Shown: positions 1 to 7,207, counted from the first letter of the stretch. The stretch: 16,512 nucleotides of DNA from an uncultured Actinomycetospora sp. (GCA_902805495.1 CADCTH010000105.1:1-16512); one strand, 5' to 3'. Notes: a model not told the origin generated them from the sequence alone. Numbers and translations are program-made.

Positions 1-1370
1 AGGCCGTCGGCGCCCCAGGGCACGAACTGCAGCACGCCGCGCGTCTCGTCCTCGCAGGTCGCGACGACGAGCACGGCGTCCGGGTCGGCCTCGGCGTCGG
101 CGACGCGGGAGAGCGCCATCGAGAAGCCGCGCTCGGCGGGCCCACCACGCCAGCGGGCGACGAGCTCTCGCAGCCTCTCGAGCTCGTCGGCGGGCACGTC
201 GCGCAGGCGGCGCACGGTGGTGTCGTAGCCGGCGCGCCGCACACGGGACACGGCCTGGCGCACGGTGCGCATCGCGCGGCCCTGCAGCGAGAACGTGGCG
301 ACGTCGACCACCGCCTCGTCGCCCAGCTCGAGCGCGTCGAGCCCGACCTCGCGCGCCCACACCCGCGCGCCGGCCTCCGAGCACCCGAGCACCGCCGGTA
401 CCCAGCCCGCGAGGCGGCACGTCGCGAGGAACTCCTGGATCGCGCCCGGCCAGGCCTCGAGGTCGCCGAGCGGGTCGCCGGCCGCGAGCGCGACGCCGGC
501 CACGACCCGGTAGACCACCGCCGCCTTGCCCGACGGCGAGAACACGGCGGCCTTGTCGCGGCGCAGGGCGAAGTAGCCCAGCGAGTCGGTGCGCCCGTGG
601 CGGGCGAGCAGGTCGCGGATGCGCTCGGAGTCCTCGGCGGGCAGCGACGGGCGGGGCTCGGCGGAGCGCAGCAGGAAGTAGCCGCCGAGCACGAGCGCGG
701 CGATGCCGAACGCGAGCCCGACGCCGGCGGTGAGGTCGTCGAACCACTCGGCGCGGAACCGCAGCGGCCCGCTCACCCCGATCAGCGACAGCGCCGCCTG
801 CGCGGCCTTCTCCCCCACTCTCGGACGGCCCTCGATCAGCGACGGCCGCGCGAGCAGCAGCAGGACCACGACGACGTAGCCGCCGAGCAGCATCTGCACC
901 ACGACGCGCACCGCGGCGAGCCGCCCGACGGGGTCGGGCTGGGCGGTGAACTCCCGGCGGGTGAGCAGCAGGCCCGCGAGCAGCACGAGCACCACGACGC
1001 CCGGGACGATCGACTGCCGCCCGAGCACGTGCGACACCACGAGCAGCACGCACGCGAGCACCGCGAGCTGCCACGCGCGGCGCTTGCGGCGGCGCAGGCC
1101 CGTGGCCAGCATGATCAGCCCGAGACCGAGGGTCGCGACGACGACGGTGCCGACGAGCGAGGCCTGCGCGGGGAACCCGAACCACGTCGCGGGCTGCAGG
1201 TGCCGGCGCAGCACGGGCAGGGCCAGCGACAGGATCGTCAGCAGCCCGGCGACCCGCGCGGCCCAGGTGAGGACGCGCGCGACACGGCGGCCCCGCCAGC
1301 GGGCCCGGCCCACGGCGACGGCCGCACCCGGACGGTCCGTCCGCACCCCCGTCGGCACCCCCGACGCCAT
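1..1370 (-). CDS. LysX/MprF-type phosphatidylglycerol lysyltransferase-domain membrane protein (partial, 3' end outside window)
   Basis: The window holds 456 codons from the start; the C-terminus lies beyond base 1. About six hydrophobic segments (roughly residues 34-55, 67-90, 98-112, 118-135, 150-172 and 215-235) precede a soluble domain that begins near residue 245. That domain carries DSLGYFALRRDKAAVFSPSG, then GDPLGD and LELGDEAVVD, and later ERGFSMALSR and VPWG, which match the DUF2156 lysyltransferase domain of M. tuberculosis LysX as I recall it. The family moves lysine from Lys-tRNA to phosphatidylglycerol, reducing negative membrane charge and giving resistance to cationic peptides. 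The start at 1370 is supported by GGAGG at 1375-1379 (minus strand), 5 nt upstream. It lies 28 nt downstream of the DLH-like gene on the same strand, so the two may be cotranscribed. Whether a lysyl-tRNA synthetase domain follows, as in LysX, cannot be seen. Confidence 0.82.
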   Translation of the reverse strand, partial: MASGVPTGVRTDRPGAAVAVGRARWRGRRVARVLTWAARVAGLLTILSLALPVLRRHLQPATWFGFPAQASLVGTVVVATLGLGLIMLATGLRRRKRRAWQLAVLACVLLVVSHVLGRQSIVPGVVVLVLLAGLLLTRREFTAQPDPVGRLAAVRVVVQMLLGGYVVVVLLLLARPSLIEGRPRVGEKAAQAALSLIGVSGPLRFRAEWFDDLTAGVGLAFGIAALVLGGYFLLRSAEPRPSLPAEDSERIRDLLARHGRTDSLGYFALRRDKAAVFSPSGKAAVVYRVVAGVALAAGDPLGDLEAWPGAIQEFLATCRLAGWVPAVLGCSEAGARVWAREVGLDALELGDEAVVDVATFSLQGRAMRTVRQAVSRVRRAGYDTTVRRLRDVPADELERLRELVARWRGGPAERGFSMALSRVADAEADPDAVLVVATCEDETRGVLQFVPWGADG

Positions 1371-1398
1371 GTGTCCTCCGGTCGGCGCACTCACTCGC

Positions 1399-2151
1399 TC
1401 AGCGCAAGTGTGCGTCCAGCCAGTTCAGTACCCGGCTGCGGGCCTCCATCTTGGTGCCCTCCTCGGAGTTCCCCTCGTCGAGGGGATCCGGCTGGTCCGC
1501 CGCGCGCTCGTCGTCGTCGAAGCGGTGCTCGCGCGACGGGTAGACCACCACGTCGACGACGCGGCCGGAGGCGTGCGCGGCCTCGCGCAGGCGGTCGACG
1601 TCCGCGGGGTCGACGGGGTCGCCACGCTCGCCGTAGAGCCCCAGCCACGGGCAGGTCAGCTCGCCCACCACGTCGACCAGCGCCGGGAGCCCGGTCGCCA
1701 GCGGGGATCGGACGCCGCCCGCGGCGACCGTGATGACCGCCCCCAGCGAGCGCTGCGCCGCGACCACGAGGGCCGCGGTGGCGCCGAGGTCGAACCCGAG
1801 CACGGCCATGCGGTCGGAGCTCACGCCGCGGTCGGCGAGGACGCCAAACGCGGCGTCGGAGTCGGCGAGCACCGACTCGCCCGAGATGGCGGACGCCGCG
1901 CGGTCGGCGGCCTCGTCCTCGCCGGTCCGCTCGTCGATGCCCGGGTCGTCGCGGTGGTAGAGGTGCGGCGCGACGGCCAGCCAGCCCTCCCCCGCGAGGG
2001 CCTCGACGATCGCCTCCGTCCGGGACGTCACGCCGCGGGACTCGTGCAGCACCACGACCCCGCCGCGGACGGCCCCGTCCGGCTCGCCGATGGTCACCCT
2101 CAGCTGCGTCTCGTCGACCAGCGGGATGGTCTCGGTACGGGTCCCGTCCAT
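1399..2151 (-). CDS. Dienelactone hydrolase-like alpha/beta-hydrolase with Asp at the nucleophile position
   Basis: 250 aa, a usual length for the dienelactone hydrolase (DLH) family of soluble alpha/beta-hydrolases. The N-terminal strand and oxyanion region read GGVVVLHESRG, followed by GWLAVAPHLYHR, both typical of DLH. The nucleophile elbow, normally G-x-C-x-G (or Ser), is GFDLGA with Asp121 (codon GAC at 1791-1789). The other triad positions look present: Asp178 in YGERGDPVDP and His209 in SREHRF. Substrate is unknown. The open frame extends to 2217, but ATG 2151 fits the family's N-terminus and has GGAAGG 8 nt upstream, so I chose it. It is divergent from hisC and sits 28 nt upstream of the LysX-like gene. 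It could be a hydrolase using an Asp nucleophile or a non-catalytic relative. Confidence 0.85.
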   Translation of the reverse strand: MDGTRTETIPLVDETQLRVTIGEPDGAVRGGVVVLHESRGVTSRTEAIVEALAGEGWLAVAPHLYHRDDPGIDERTGEDEAADRAASAISGESVLADSDAAFGVLADRGVSSDRMAVLGFDLGATAALVVAAQRSLGAVITVAAGGVRSPLATGLPALVDVVGELTCPWLGLYGERGDPVDPADVDRLREAAHASGRVVDVVVYPSREHRFDDDERAADQPDPLDEGNSEEGTKMEARSRVLNWLDAHLR

Positions 2152-2238
2152 GCGATCAGCCTTCCACGTCACCGGGCCCGCGTCCCGCGCACCTCGTCGA
2201 TCACCGGCGACGACCACGGCCTCCCCGGACCCGGCGTC

Positions 2239-2244
2239 TACCGT
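2239..2244 (+). promoter_or_regulatory. Candidate -10 element for leaderless hisC transcript
   Basis: TACCGT fits TANNNT and ends 7 nt before GTG 2252, which would put the transcription start at or 1 nt before the start codon. No Shine-Dalgarno sequence precedes that codon. I see no convincing -35 box. Confidence 0.45.
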
Positions 2245-2251
2245 GGTCGCC

Positions 2252-3304
2252 GTGCCCGTGCGACTCCGTGACGACCTCGCCGCCCTGCCCGCCTACGTCG
2301 CCGGCCGCACCGTGCCCGGGGCGGTGAAGCTGGCGAGCAACGAGATGCCGCTGCCGCCCCTGCCCGCCGTGCTCGCCGCGATCGGGCGGGCGGCGGAGGC
2401 CGGCAACCGCTACCCCGACATCGCCGTCACCACCCTGACGGCTCGCCTCGCCGAGCACCACGGCCTCGACCCCGCGCACATCGCCGTGGGCTGCGGATCG
2501 GTGGCCCTGTGCGGGCAGCTCGTGCAGTCGGTGTGCGCGCCCGGCGACGAGGTCGTGTTCGCGTGGCGGTCGTTCGAGGCCTACCCCATCGTCGCGCTCA
2601 CCGGCCACGCGCGGGCGGTGCGCGTGCCGCTGACCGAGGGCCACGTCCACGACCTCGACGCCATGGCCGCGGCGATCACCCCGCGCACGCGGATGGTGTT
2701 CGTCTGCAACCCGAACAACCCCACGGGCACCGCGGTCGGCGAGGACGCGCTGCGCCGGTTCCTGGCCCGCTTCCCGTCCGACGTACTCGTGGTGCTCGAC
2801 GAGGCCTACCGCGAGTTCGTCACCGACCCGGCCGTCCCCGACGGGCTGGCGCTGGCCGCCGAGCACGACAACGTCTGTGTGCTGCGCACCTTCTCCAAGG
2901 CCTACGGCCTCGCCGGCCTGCGCGTGGGCTACGCCGTCGCCCCGCCGGAGCTCGCGGCGGCGCTGCGCGGGGTCTCGGTGCCGTTCGCGGTGTCCGCGCC
3001 CGCCCAGGCCGCGGCGCTGGCCGCGCTCGAACACCTCGACGAGCTGCACGCCGACTGTGCGGGCGCGGTGTCCGAGGTCGAGCGCATGACCGCGCAGCTG
3101 CGCTCGCTCGGGTACGAGGTGCCCCCGTCGCAGGCCAACTTCGTCTGGCTCCCGCTGGGCGAGCGGGCGGCGGAGTTCGCCGCGCACGCGCTGGAGAACA
3201 AGGTCGTCGTGCGCGCGTTCGCCGGGGACGGCGTGCGGGTCAGCGCCGGCTCGTCCGAGGAGGTCGACCTCTTCCTCGCCGCCGCGGGCTCCTTCTCCCG
3301 CTGA
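2252..3304 (+). CDS. hisC: Histidinol-phosphate / aromatic aminotransferase, HisC2/Pat type
   Basis: 350 aa, PLP-dependent class I/II aminotransferase of the HisC subfamily; soluble. Visible landmarks are the N-terminal LKLASNE-like segment (KLASNEMPLPPLP), NPNNPTG (153-159), DEAYREF with PLP-contacting Asp183 and Tyr186, the Schiff-base Lys216 in RTFSKAYGLAGLRVGYA, and SQANFVWLPLG. The sequence closely resembles mycobacterial HisC2 (Rv3772), a protein of the Pat/HisC group. It may therefore act on aromatic 2-oxo acids as well as, or rather than, histidinol phosphate; sequence alone does not decide this. No other his genes are nearby, which favours the Pat role. The open frame extends upstream to 2090, but that extension is the antisense of the DLH-like gene. 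GTG 2252 is chosen because of its leaderless -10 spacing and family length; GTG 2243 and 2258 are alternatives. Confidence 0.93.
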   Translation: MPVRLRDDLAALPAYVAGRTVPGAVKLASNEMPLPPLPAVLAAIGRAAEAGNRYPDIAVTTLTARLAEHHGLDPAHIAVGCGSVALCGQLVQSVCAPGDEVVFAWRSFEAYPIVALTGHARAVRVPLTEGHVHDLDAMAAAITPRTRMVFVCNPNNPTGTAVGEDALRRFLARFPSDVLVVLDEAYREFVTDPAVPDGLALAAEHDNVCVLRTFSKAYGLAGLRVGYAVAPPELAAALRGVSVPFAVSAPAQAAALAALEHLDELHADCAGAVSEVERMTAQLRSLGYEVPPSQANFVWLPLGERAAEFAAHALENKVVVRAFAGDGVRVSAGSSEEVDLFLAAAGSFSR

Positions 3305-4335
3305 CCCGGCCGCGCACCCCGCCGCCGCACCAGCCGGCGGTGCACGGGGCGCTCCACCGCGACGGTGAGCGCCCACCCGAGCACCACCGCCACGGCCACC
3401 ACCGCGAGGAAGCGCGGCCACCCGTGGACGCCGCGCGTCTCCAGACCCCAGGCCACGAAGTAGCCGATCTGCTGGTTGACCAGATAGATGCCGTACGAGA
3501 GCCCGGCCAGCCACGTCACCAGCCGCGGCAGCGGGCCCGCGCGCAGCCACGACCAGTCGCGGCCCGCCGCGGCCGTGGCGATCCCGGCGACGGCCAGGCC
3601 GAGCACCAGCACCGACGGGAGGTCGGGCGTGTGCAGGTACTCGGCGGCCAGCCCCGCGGCGACGAGGGCGACGAGGTGCACCGCGCCCAGCCGGCCCCGC
3701 GACCACAGCCACACCGCGAGCCCGATCCCGAAGACCTGCCAGCGGTACATGACCAGCCCGTCGAACGCCGTCCGCAGGGGGTTCGGCGGCGCCGTCGTCA
3801 GCATCACCACCACCGGGACCACGACGACGCCCCACGCGACGGCCGGCAGCGTCCAGCGGCGACGCCAGACGTCGCGCCCGAGCCACGCCGCGGCGACCGC
3901 GGCTAGCGTGAACATCGTCAGCTGCGCCGGGAGCGTCCAGTACGAGTGGTCGATGTAGGTGACCCGCGAGTCCCAGCCCTGCAGGAGCAGGAGGTTGCCG
4001 ATCAGGTCCCGGCCGCTGGGGCGCCAGTAGCCGAACTGCGCCGCGTACAGCGTCAGCAGGTAGGTCACGACGACCGCGACCGCGTAGGCCGGCAGGAGGC
4101 GCGCGAGCCGGTCTGCCCACCAGCGTCCGGGCGGGCGGGTGGCGAGCGTGACGCACACGAAGTACGCCGAGACCACCATCAGCGTGTTCGCCCCCGCCTG
4201 GACGCTCCAGGTGAACGGCGTCGGCGACACCCACGGGATCACGCCGGACACCGTGTACGTCGCGTGCTGGACGACCACGCTCGCCACGGCGGCGACGCGC
4301 AGGACGTCCCAGCTCAGCTGCCGGGATCCGCTCAT
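2929..4335 (-). CDS. Acyltransferase family 3 membrane protein with a long antisense C-terminal extension
   Basis: 468 aa as read. The first about 344 residues form a typical acyltransferase-3 (OafA/NodX-like) domain: an N-terminal LSWDVLRVAAVASVVVQHA segment with the conserved R and H, about ten hydrophobic helices, an internal SYWTLPAQLTMF segment and a closing VAVERPVHRRL motif. Such proteins O-acylate sugars or lipids at the membrane; the substrate here is unknown. After residue 344 the frame runs antisense to hisC for about 375 nt, giving a Ser/Ala/Arg-rich tail with no recognisable motif. A stop in the neighbouring frame (3240-3242, minus) would end the protein near residue 366 after a one-base shift. 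ATG 4335 has GGAGG only 2 nt upstream, which is tight, but a later start would cut the conserved N-terminus. It lies 61 nt behind the 4397-5116 gene on the same strand. Confidence 0.85.
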   Translation of the reverse strand: MSGSRQLSWDVLRVAAVASVVVQHATYTVSGVIPWVSPTPFTWSVQAGANTLMVVSAYFVCVTLATRPPGRWWADRLARLLPAYAVAVVVTYLLTLYAAQFGYWRPSGRDLIGNLLLLQGWDSRVTYIDHSYWTLPAQLTMFTLAAVAAAWLGRDVWRRRWTLPAVAWGVVVVPVVVMLTTAPPNPLRTAFDGLVMYRWQVFGIGLAVWLWSRGRLGAVHLVALVAAGLAAEYLHTPDLPSVLVLGLAVAGIATAAAGRDWSWLRAGPLPRLVTWLAGLSYGIYLVNQQIGYFVAWGLETRGVHGWPRFLAVVAVAVVLGWALTVAVERPVHRRLVRRRGARPGQREKEPAAARKRSTSSDEPALTRTPSPANARTTTLFSSACAANSAARSPSGSQTKLACDGGTSYPSERSCAVMRSTSDTAPAQSACSSSRCSSAASAAAWAGADTANGTETPRSAAASSGGATA

Positions 4336-4396
4336 CGCCTCCAGGCTGGGGAGATCACCCGTGGGGAGCCTGAGAGGGACCCACGACGCGCCTGAA

Positions 4397-5116
4397 TCAC
4401 ACCGCGAGCTCCGCGGCCGGTACCCGGCGCGTGACCTCGTGCACGGGGCCGTCCCGCCGCCCGCCGGTCAGCCGCACGGCCCCGAGGCAGAACTGCACCC
4501 AGAGCGCCGCCTGCACCTCCTGGCCCACGCCGAGCCGGCCGTAGACGAACTCGGCCGCCCGATCCCCGGCCCGCGACCACACCTCGATGGTGAAGTCGAC
4601 GACCCCGCTGCCCTCGTCCGACGCGCGGAACTCGATCATCCCGGCCTCGAGGTGCCCAGCGAGCGTGCCGAAGCGGAACAGGTAGGCGGTGCGCGCCAGC
4701 ACCCGCACCGGCCCGTCCCACGGCGCCGGCATGTACACGCGGTACTCGTCGCCCAGCATCATCCGGCCGGGCTCGCCGCGCTCCCGGGCGAACGTGACGA
4801 CGTGCGGGGGCGCGCCGCGGTCGAGGTCGCGCGAGAGCGTCTCGATGAGGTCGCCCGCGCCGTGCTCGGTGTCGACCACCCGCACGGTGAACGTCCGGTG
4901 GAACAGCGCGCCGTACCCGTCGGCCACCGTCTTCGTGCGGTCGTCGACGAGCGCGAGCGGCCAGGGCGCGGGCAGGTCGGTCACGTCACCGGACACGCGG
5001 CGTCGCCGGGTGATCGGCAGCGCCCGCAGGTGCCGGCTCGTCATGATCAGGGCACCCCAGCCGCGCCGGAGGCGCCCGAGGGGAGGGCGCCGGGAGAACG
5101 CGCGTCGCAGCGACAT
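4397..5116 (-). CDS. Conserved hypothetical protein, DUF1990-like
   Basis: 239 aa, predicted soluble, without a membrane segment. A basic N-terminus of about 40 residues is followed by a domain with DGYGALFHRTFTVRV, GDEYRVYMPAPWDGPVRV, then FRFGTLAGHLEAGMIEFRA and VDFTIEVWSRAGD. The GTL-x-GH-x-E-x-G segment followed by a beta strand and an xSR motif resembles DUF1990/UPF0548 proteins, whose biochemical role is not established. This is a similarity judged by eye. Start choice is uncertain: ATG 5116 gives the longest product, and ATG 5044 (MTSRHLRALP) would give 215 aa. Neither has a clear Shine-Dalgarno sequence. It is divergent from the second DUF1990 gene at 5235 and may be transcribed with the downstream acyltransferase. 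Confidence 0.75.
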   Translation of the reverse strand: MSLRRAFSRRPPLGRLRRGWGALIMTSRHLRALPITRRRRVSGDVTDLPAPWPLALVDDRTKTVADGYGALFHRTFTVRVVDTEHGAGDLIETLSRDLDRGAPPHVVTFARERGEPGRMMLGDEYRVYMPAPWDGPVRVLARTAYLFRFGTLAGHLEAGMIEFRASDEGSGVVDFTIEVWSRAGDRAAEFVYGRLGVGQEVQAALWVQFCLGAVRLTGGRRDGPVHEVTRRVPAAELAV

Positions 5117-5220
5117 GGTGGAGCGGGTAGCCGCCCGGCGGTGACACCATGCGCCGGCCCGTCCGACCCGCGACGATCACCCGCGATCCGCCCGCCCCAC
5201 CGTCGAGAGGGAACACCCGC

Positions 5221-5238
5221 GTGAGGACCGTTCTGTGA
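5221..5238 (+). other. Possible five-codon leader ORF overlapping the start of the next gene
   Basis: GTG AGG ACC GTT CTG TGA encodes MRTVL and ends in TGA overlapping GTG 5235 by four bases (GTGA). An AGAGGGA sequence about 8 nt upstream could serve as its ribosome site. It may couple translation into the DUF1990 gene, or simply be chance. A five-codon ORF cannot be proven from sequence. Confidence 0.15.
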
Positions 5239-5912
5239 GGCTCGGCGCCCACCCCGACCCGGCCGGCGCCCTGCGCACCATCGCGGGCTTCGAGCTCAAC
5301 TACGACCCGGCCGACACCGAGGGGCGCGGCTGGCACCACGACCGGGTGCGCCACCTGCTCGGTGACGAGGAGCCCGGCGAGCCCGTGCCGGACGGGCCCT
5401 TCGCGATCGCGTGCGGGCTCGTGCACGACTACGAGTTCGCCGAGCCGAAGATCATGCACGCGTACTTCCACCACGACGCCGAGCTCGTCGGGCGGAACAT
5501 GCTGCTCGAGGGCCGGTTCGCGATCCTGCGCTTCCCCATGGGGGTGCGGGTGGACGCGGAGGTCGACGAGGTCCGCGATCGGGCCGACGGCACGCGCGAG
5601 CGCACGTGGGGCTGGAGCTACCGCACCCTCGAGCACCACCTCGAGCGCGGTCGCCTCGTCTACGAGGTGATCAAGAACCTCGACACCGGCCGCGTCGAGT
5701 TCGTCATGACCGGCGTCTCGAGCCGGGCGCGCATCCCGAACCCGATCGTCGCCCTCGGCTTCGGGGTGTTCGGGCGCATGACGCAGACGCGGTTCTACCG
5801 CCTCGCCGGGCGGCGCCTGGCGAGGCTCGTCGCCGAGATCTACGCCGGCGCCGAGCGTCCCGTCCCCCGGCGCGTCGGGCCCGGCGACGTGGTGGTGGCG
5901 CCGACGGACTAG
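5235..5912 (+). CDS. DUF1990 (UPF0548) family protein
   Basis: 225 aa, soluble, no signal peptide visible. The middle and C-terminal parts contain EPKIMHAYFHHDAELVGRNM, LLEGRFAILRFPMGVRV, RTWGWSYRTLEHHLERG and LDTGRVEFVMTGVSSRAR, then RFYRLAGRRLARL. This is the layout I associate with actinobacterial DUF1990 proteins, where a short strand-rich core is followed by a basic helix. The family's function is not established. The start GTG 5235 is supported by GAGG at 5223-5226, 8 nt upstream. The gene is divergent from a second DUF1990-like gene, and about 70 nt separate its stop from the small ORF at 5982 on the same strand. Confidence 0.82.
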   Translation: MRLGAHPDPAGALRTIAGFELNYDPADTEGRGWHHDRVRHLLGDEEPGEPVPDGPFAIACGLVHDYEFAEPKIMHAYFHHDAELVGRNMLLEGRFAILRFPMGVRVDAEVDEVRDRADGTRERTWGWSYRTLEHHLERGRLVYEVIKNLDTGRVEFVMTGVSSRARIPNPIVALGFGVFGRMTQTRFYRLAGRRLARLVAEIYAGAERPVPRRVGPGDVVVAPTD

Positions 5913-5981
5913 ACCGGCAGGCCCGCTTCACCGCCGCGGGCAGCGGGCACCCACGACGCACCCGACGGGGAGGGGCCGACG

Positions 5982-6203
5982 ATGTCCGCACACGAGGGCG
6001 ACCAGCCGGAGGAGCAGGCCGACGGCGCCGAGCTCGCGGGCGCCGTCGAGGAGGCCTTGAAGCCCGAGGTCTGGCGGACCCTGGCGCCGCAGTTCCAGCG
6101 CCTGACGATGCAGCACGACGAGATCCGGGCGCCGCGCGAGCGGCAGGACGAGATCCTCGACGAGCTGCGGTGGAAGGACCCGAGGGACCAGCGCCCGGAG
6201 TGA
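5982..6203 (+). CDS. Small charged hypothetical protein (73 aa)
   Basis: 73 aa, not recognised. It is highly charged with no hydrophobic segment. The N-terminus is acidic (HEGDQPEEQADGAE) and the rest is probably helical (VEEALKPEVWRTLAPQF, then RERQDEILDELRWKD). It is supported as a real gene by a strong ribosome site, GGGGAGGGG at 5967-5975, 6 nt before the ATG, by its position in a gap between larger genes, and by a stop just one base from the convergent SDR stop. It may be cotranscribed with the DUF1990 gene. Function unknown; a helical adaptor or modulator is possible but unproven. Confidence 0.6.
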   Translation: MSAHEGDQPEEQADGAELAGAVEEALKPEVWRTLAPQFQRLTMQHDEIRAPRERQDEILDELRWKDPRDQRPE

Positions 6204-6204
6204 G

Positions 6205-6996
6205 CTACCGCCGGTGCCCGGTGACGGCGACGATCTTCTCGAGCAGGCGCGGGGTGAAGCGCCCGGCGAGGTCGGCGACCCGCAGCGGCCAGGGCAGCAG
6301 CACCTCGCGCCGCTCGCGGGCGACGGACAGGGCGACGGCGCTCGCCACCTGCTCCGGGGTCTGCGCCGGGAGCAGCGCGTCGATCTTCGGGATGCGCTCC
6401 TCGGCACCGGGGTTGTTGGCGAAGTAGTCGCTGAGCACCTTGCCCGGCACCACCTCGCTGATCCCGACGCCCGTGCCGCGCAGGTCCTGGCGCAGCGCCG
6501 CGGTCAGGCCGCGCAGGGCCCAGCGGGCGCCGGCGTAGCCGGTCGCGCCGGGCCAGGTCATGCGGGAGACGGGCGAGTTGATGGTGACGATCCACCCGCT
6601 GCGACGCTCCAACATGTCGGGCAGGAACTCGCGGGTGACCAGCAGGGCCGCGGTGTAGGGGACGGCCGTCATCGTCGCCAGCTCGGCGGGCTCGGTCTCG
6701 TCGAGGTAGAGCCACCGGCCCGCGCCGGCGTTGTTGACCAGGATGTCGGGCACGCCGACAAGCTCTCGGACCGCCGCGCCCAGGGCGGCCACCTGCTCCT
6801 GGTGGCCGACGTCGGCCGGGAAGCCGTCCGCGCGCCCGCCGCGGGCCAGCAGGTCGGCCACCCGCTCCTCGAGCGCGTCGGCGCCACGGGCGACGAGCAG
6901 CACGTGGGCGCCGCGCCGGGCGAGGTCGGCCGCGATGGCGGCCCCGATCCCGGTCGAGGCGCCGGTGATCAGGGCGACGGCTCCGTCGATGCGCAC
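6205..6996 (-). CDS. Short-chain dehydrogenase/reductase with Arg in place of the catalytic Lys
   Basis: 263 aa classical-length SDR with a Rossmann fold. The NAD(P)-binding motif TGASTGIG (residues 11-18) and NNAG (88-91) are intact. The active-site region reads INSPVSRMTWPGATGYAGAR: Ser141 and Tyr154 lie 13 residues apart as expected, but the Lys of YxxxK is Arg158 (codon CGC). Substrate cannot be told. The C-terminus (RVADLAGRFTPRLLEKIVAV) resembles ketoreductase-like SDRs of actinobacteria. The open frame extends to 7092, but GTG 6996 gives the standard SDR N-terminus (VRIDGAVALITGAS) and has GAGGAG 7 nt upstream. It is convergent with the small gene at 5982-6203, leaving a 1-nt gap. Confidence 0.92.
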   Translation of the reverse strand: MRIDGAVALITGASTGIGAAIAADLARRGAHVLLVARGADALEERVADLLARGGRADGFPADVGHQEQVAALGAAVRELVGVPDILVNNAGAGRWLYLDETEPAELATMTAVPYTAALLVTREFLPDMLERRSGWIVTINSPVSRMTWPGATGYAGARWALRGLTAALRQDLRGTGVGISEVVPGKVLSDYFANNPGAEERIPKIDALLPAQTPEQVASAVALSVARERREVLLPWPLRVADLAGRFTPRLLEKIVAVTGHRR

Positions 6997-7022
6997 TCGC
7001 TGCTCCTCGCTGCTCCGGTCGT

Positions 7023-7041
7023 CGTAGCGGCGAAGGCTACG
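7023..7041. promoter_or_regulatory. Small inverted repeat at the SDR promoter
   Basis: CGTAGC and GCTACG separated by 7 nt. The repeat overlaps the proposed -10 and transcription start of the SDR gene, so it could be an operator or a 5' hairpin. Six-base arms are weak evidence. Confidence 0.25.
7034..7039 (-). promoter_or_regulatory. Candidate -10 element of the SDR gene
   Basis: On the minus strand the hexamer reads TAGCCT. It predicts a transcription start near 7027 and a leader of about 31 nt that contains the GAGGAG ribosome site of the SDR gene. Confidence 0.35.
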
Positions 7042-7083
7042 GCGACGGGTGCCGCCTCGCGGCCCTCGGACGCGGACCTCGCC

Positions 7084-7142
7084 GAGGGTCAACCCTCACT
7101 GCCCCCGCGGGGTAGCACCGTGGCCGGCCCGACCGGTCGGGC
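7084..7142. repeat. Cluster of three palindromes between SDR and membrane-protein genes
   Basis: GAGGGT-CA-ACCCTC (7084-7097), CCCCGCGGGG (7103-7112) and the perfect 16-mer GCCCGACCGGTCGGGC (7127-7142) lie within 59 bases in the divergent gap 6997-7207, the largest gene-free stretch of the window. They could be operators for one or both flanking genes. At this GC content, single palindromes of this size arise by chance about once per window by my rough estimate; it is the clustering that is notable. Confidence 0.35.
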
Positions 7143-7207
7143 GAACACTCGGCGTCACCGTCGAGCGTGGTCACGACGACCGGGGCGGCCGAACCCGCGG
7201 AGAGATC

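Noticed and set aside
597..2271. Two long plus-strand open frames (378 and 441 codons)
   Set aside because: They are antisense to the LysX-like and DLH-like genes, which have clear family motifs and ribosome sites.
3317..3345. GC-rich inverted repeat just after the hisC stop, considered as a terminator
   Set aside because: It lies inside the acyltransferase coding domain, has short arms, and is the kind of repeat common at this GC content.
2201..4234. 677-codon open frame on the minus strand
   Set aside because: Shadow of the acyltransferase and hisC; Arg/Gly/His-rich with no recognisable domain.
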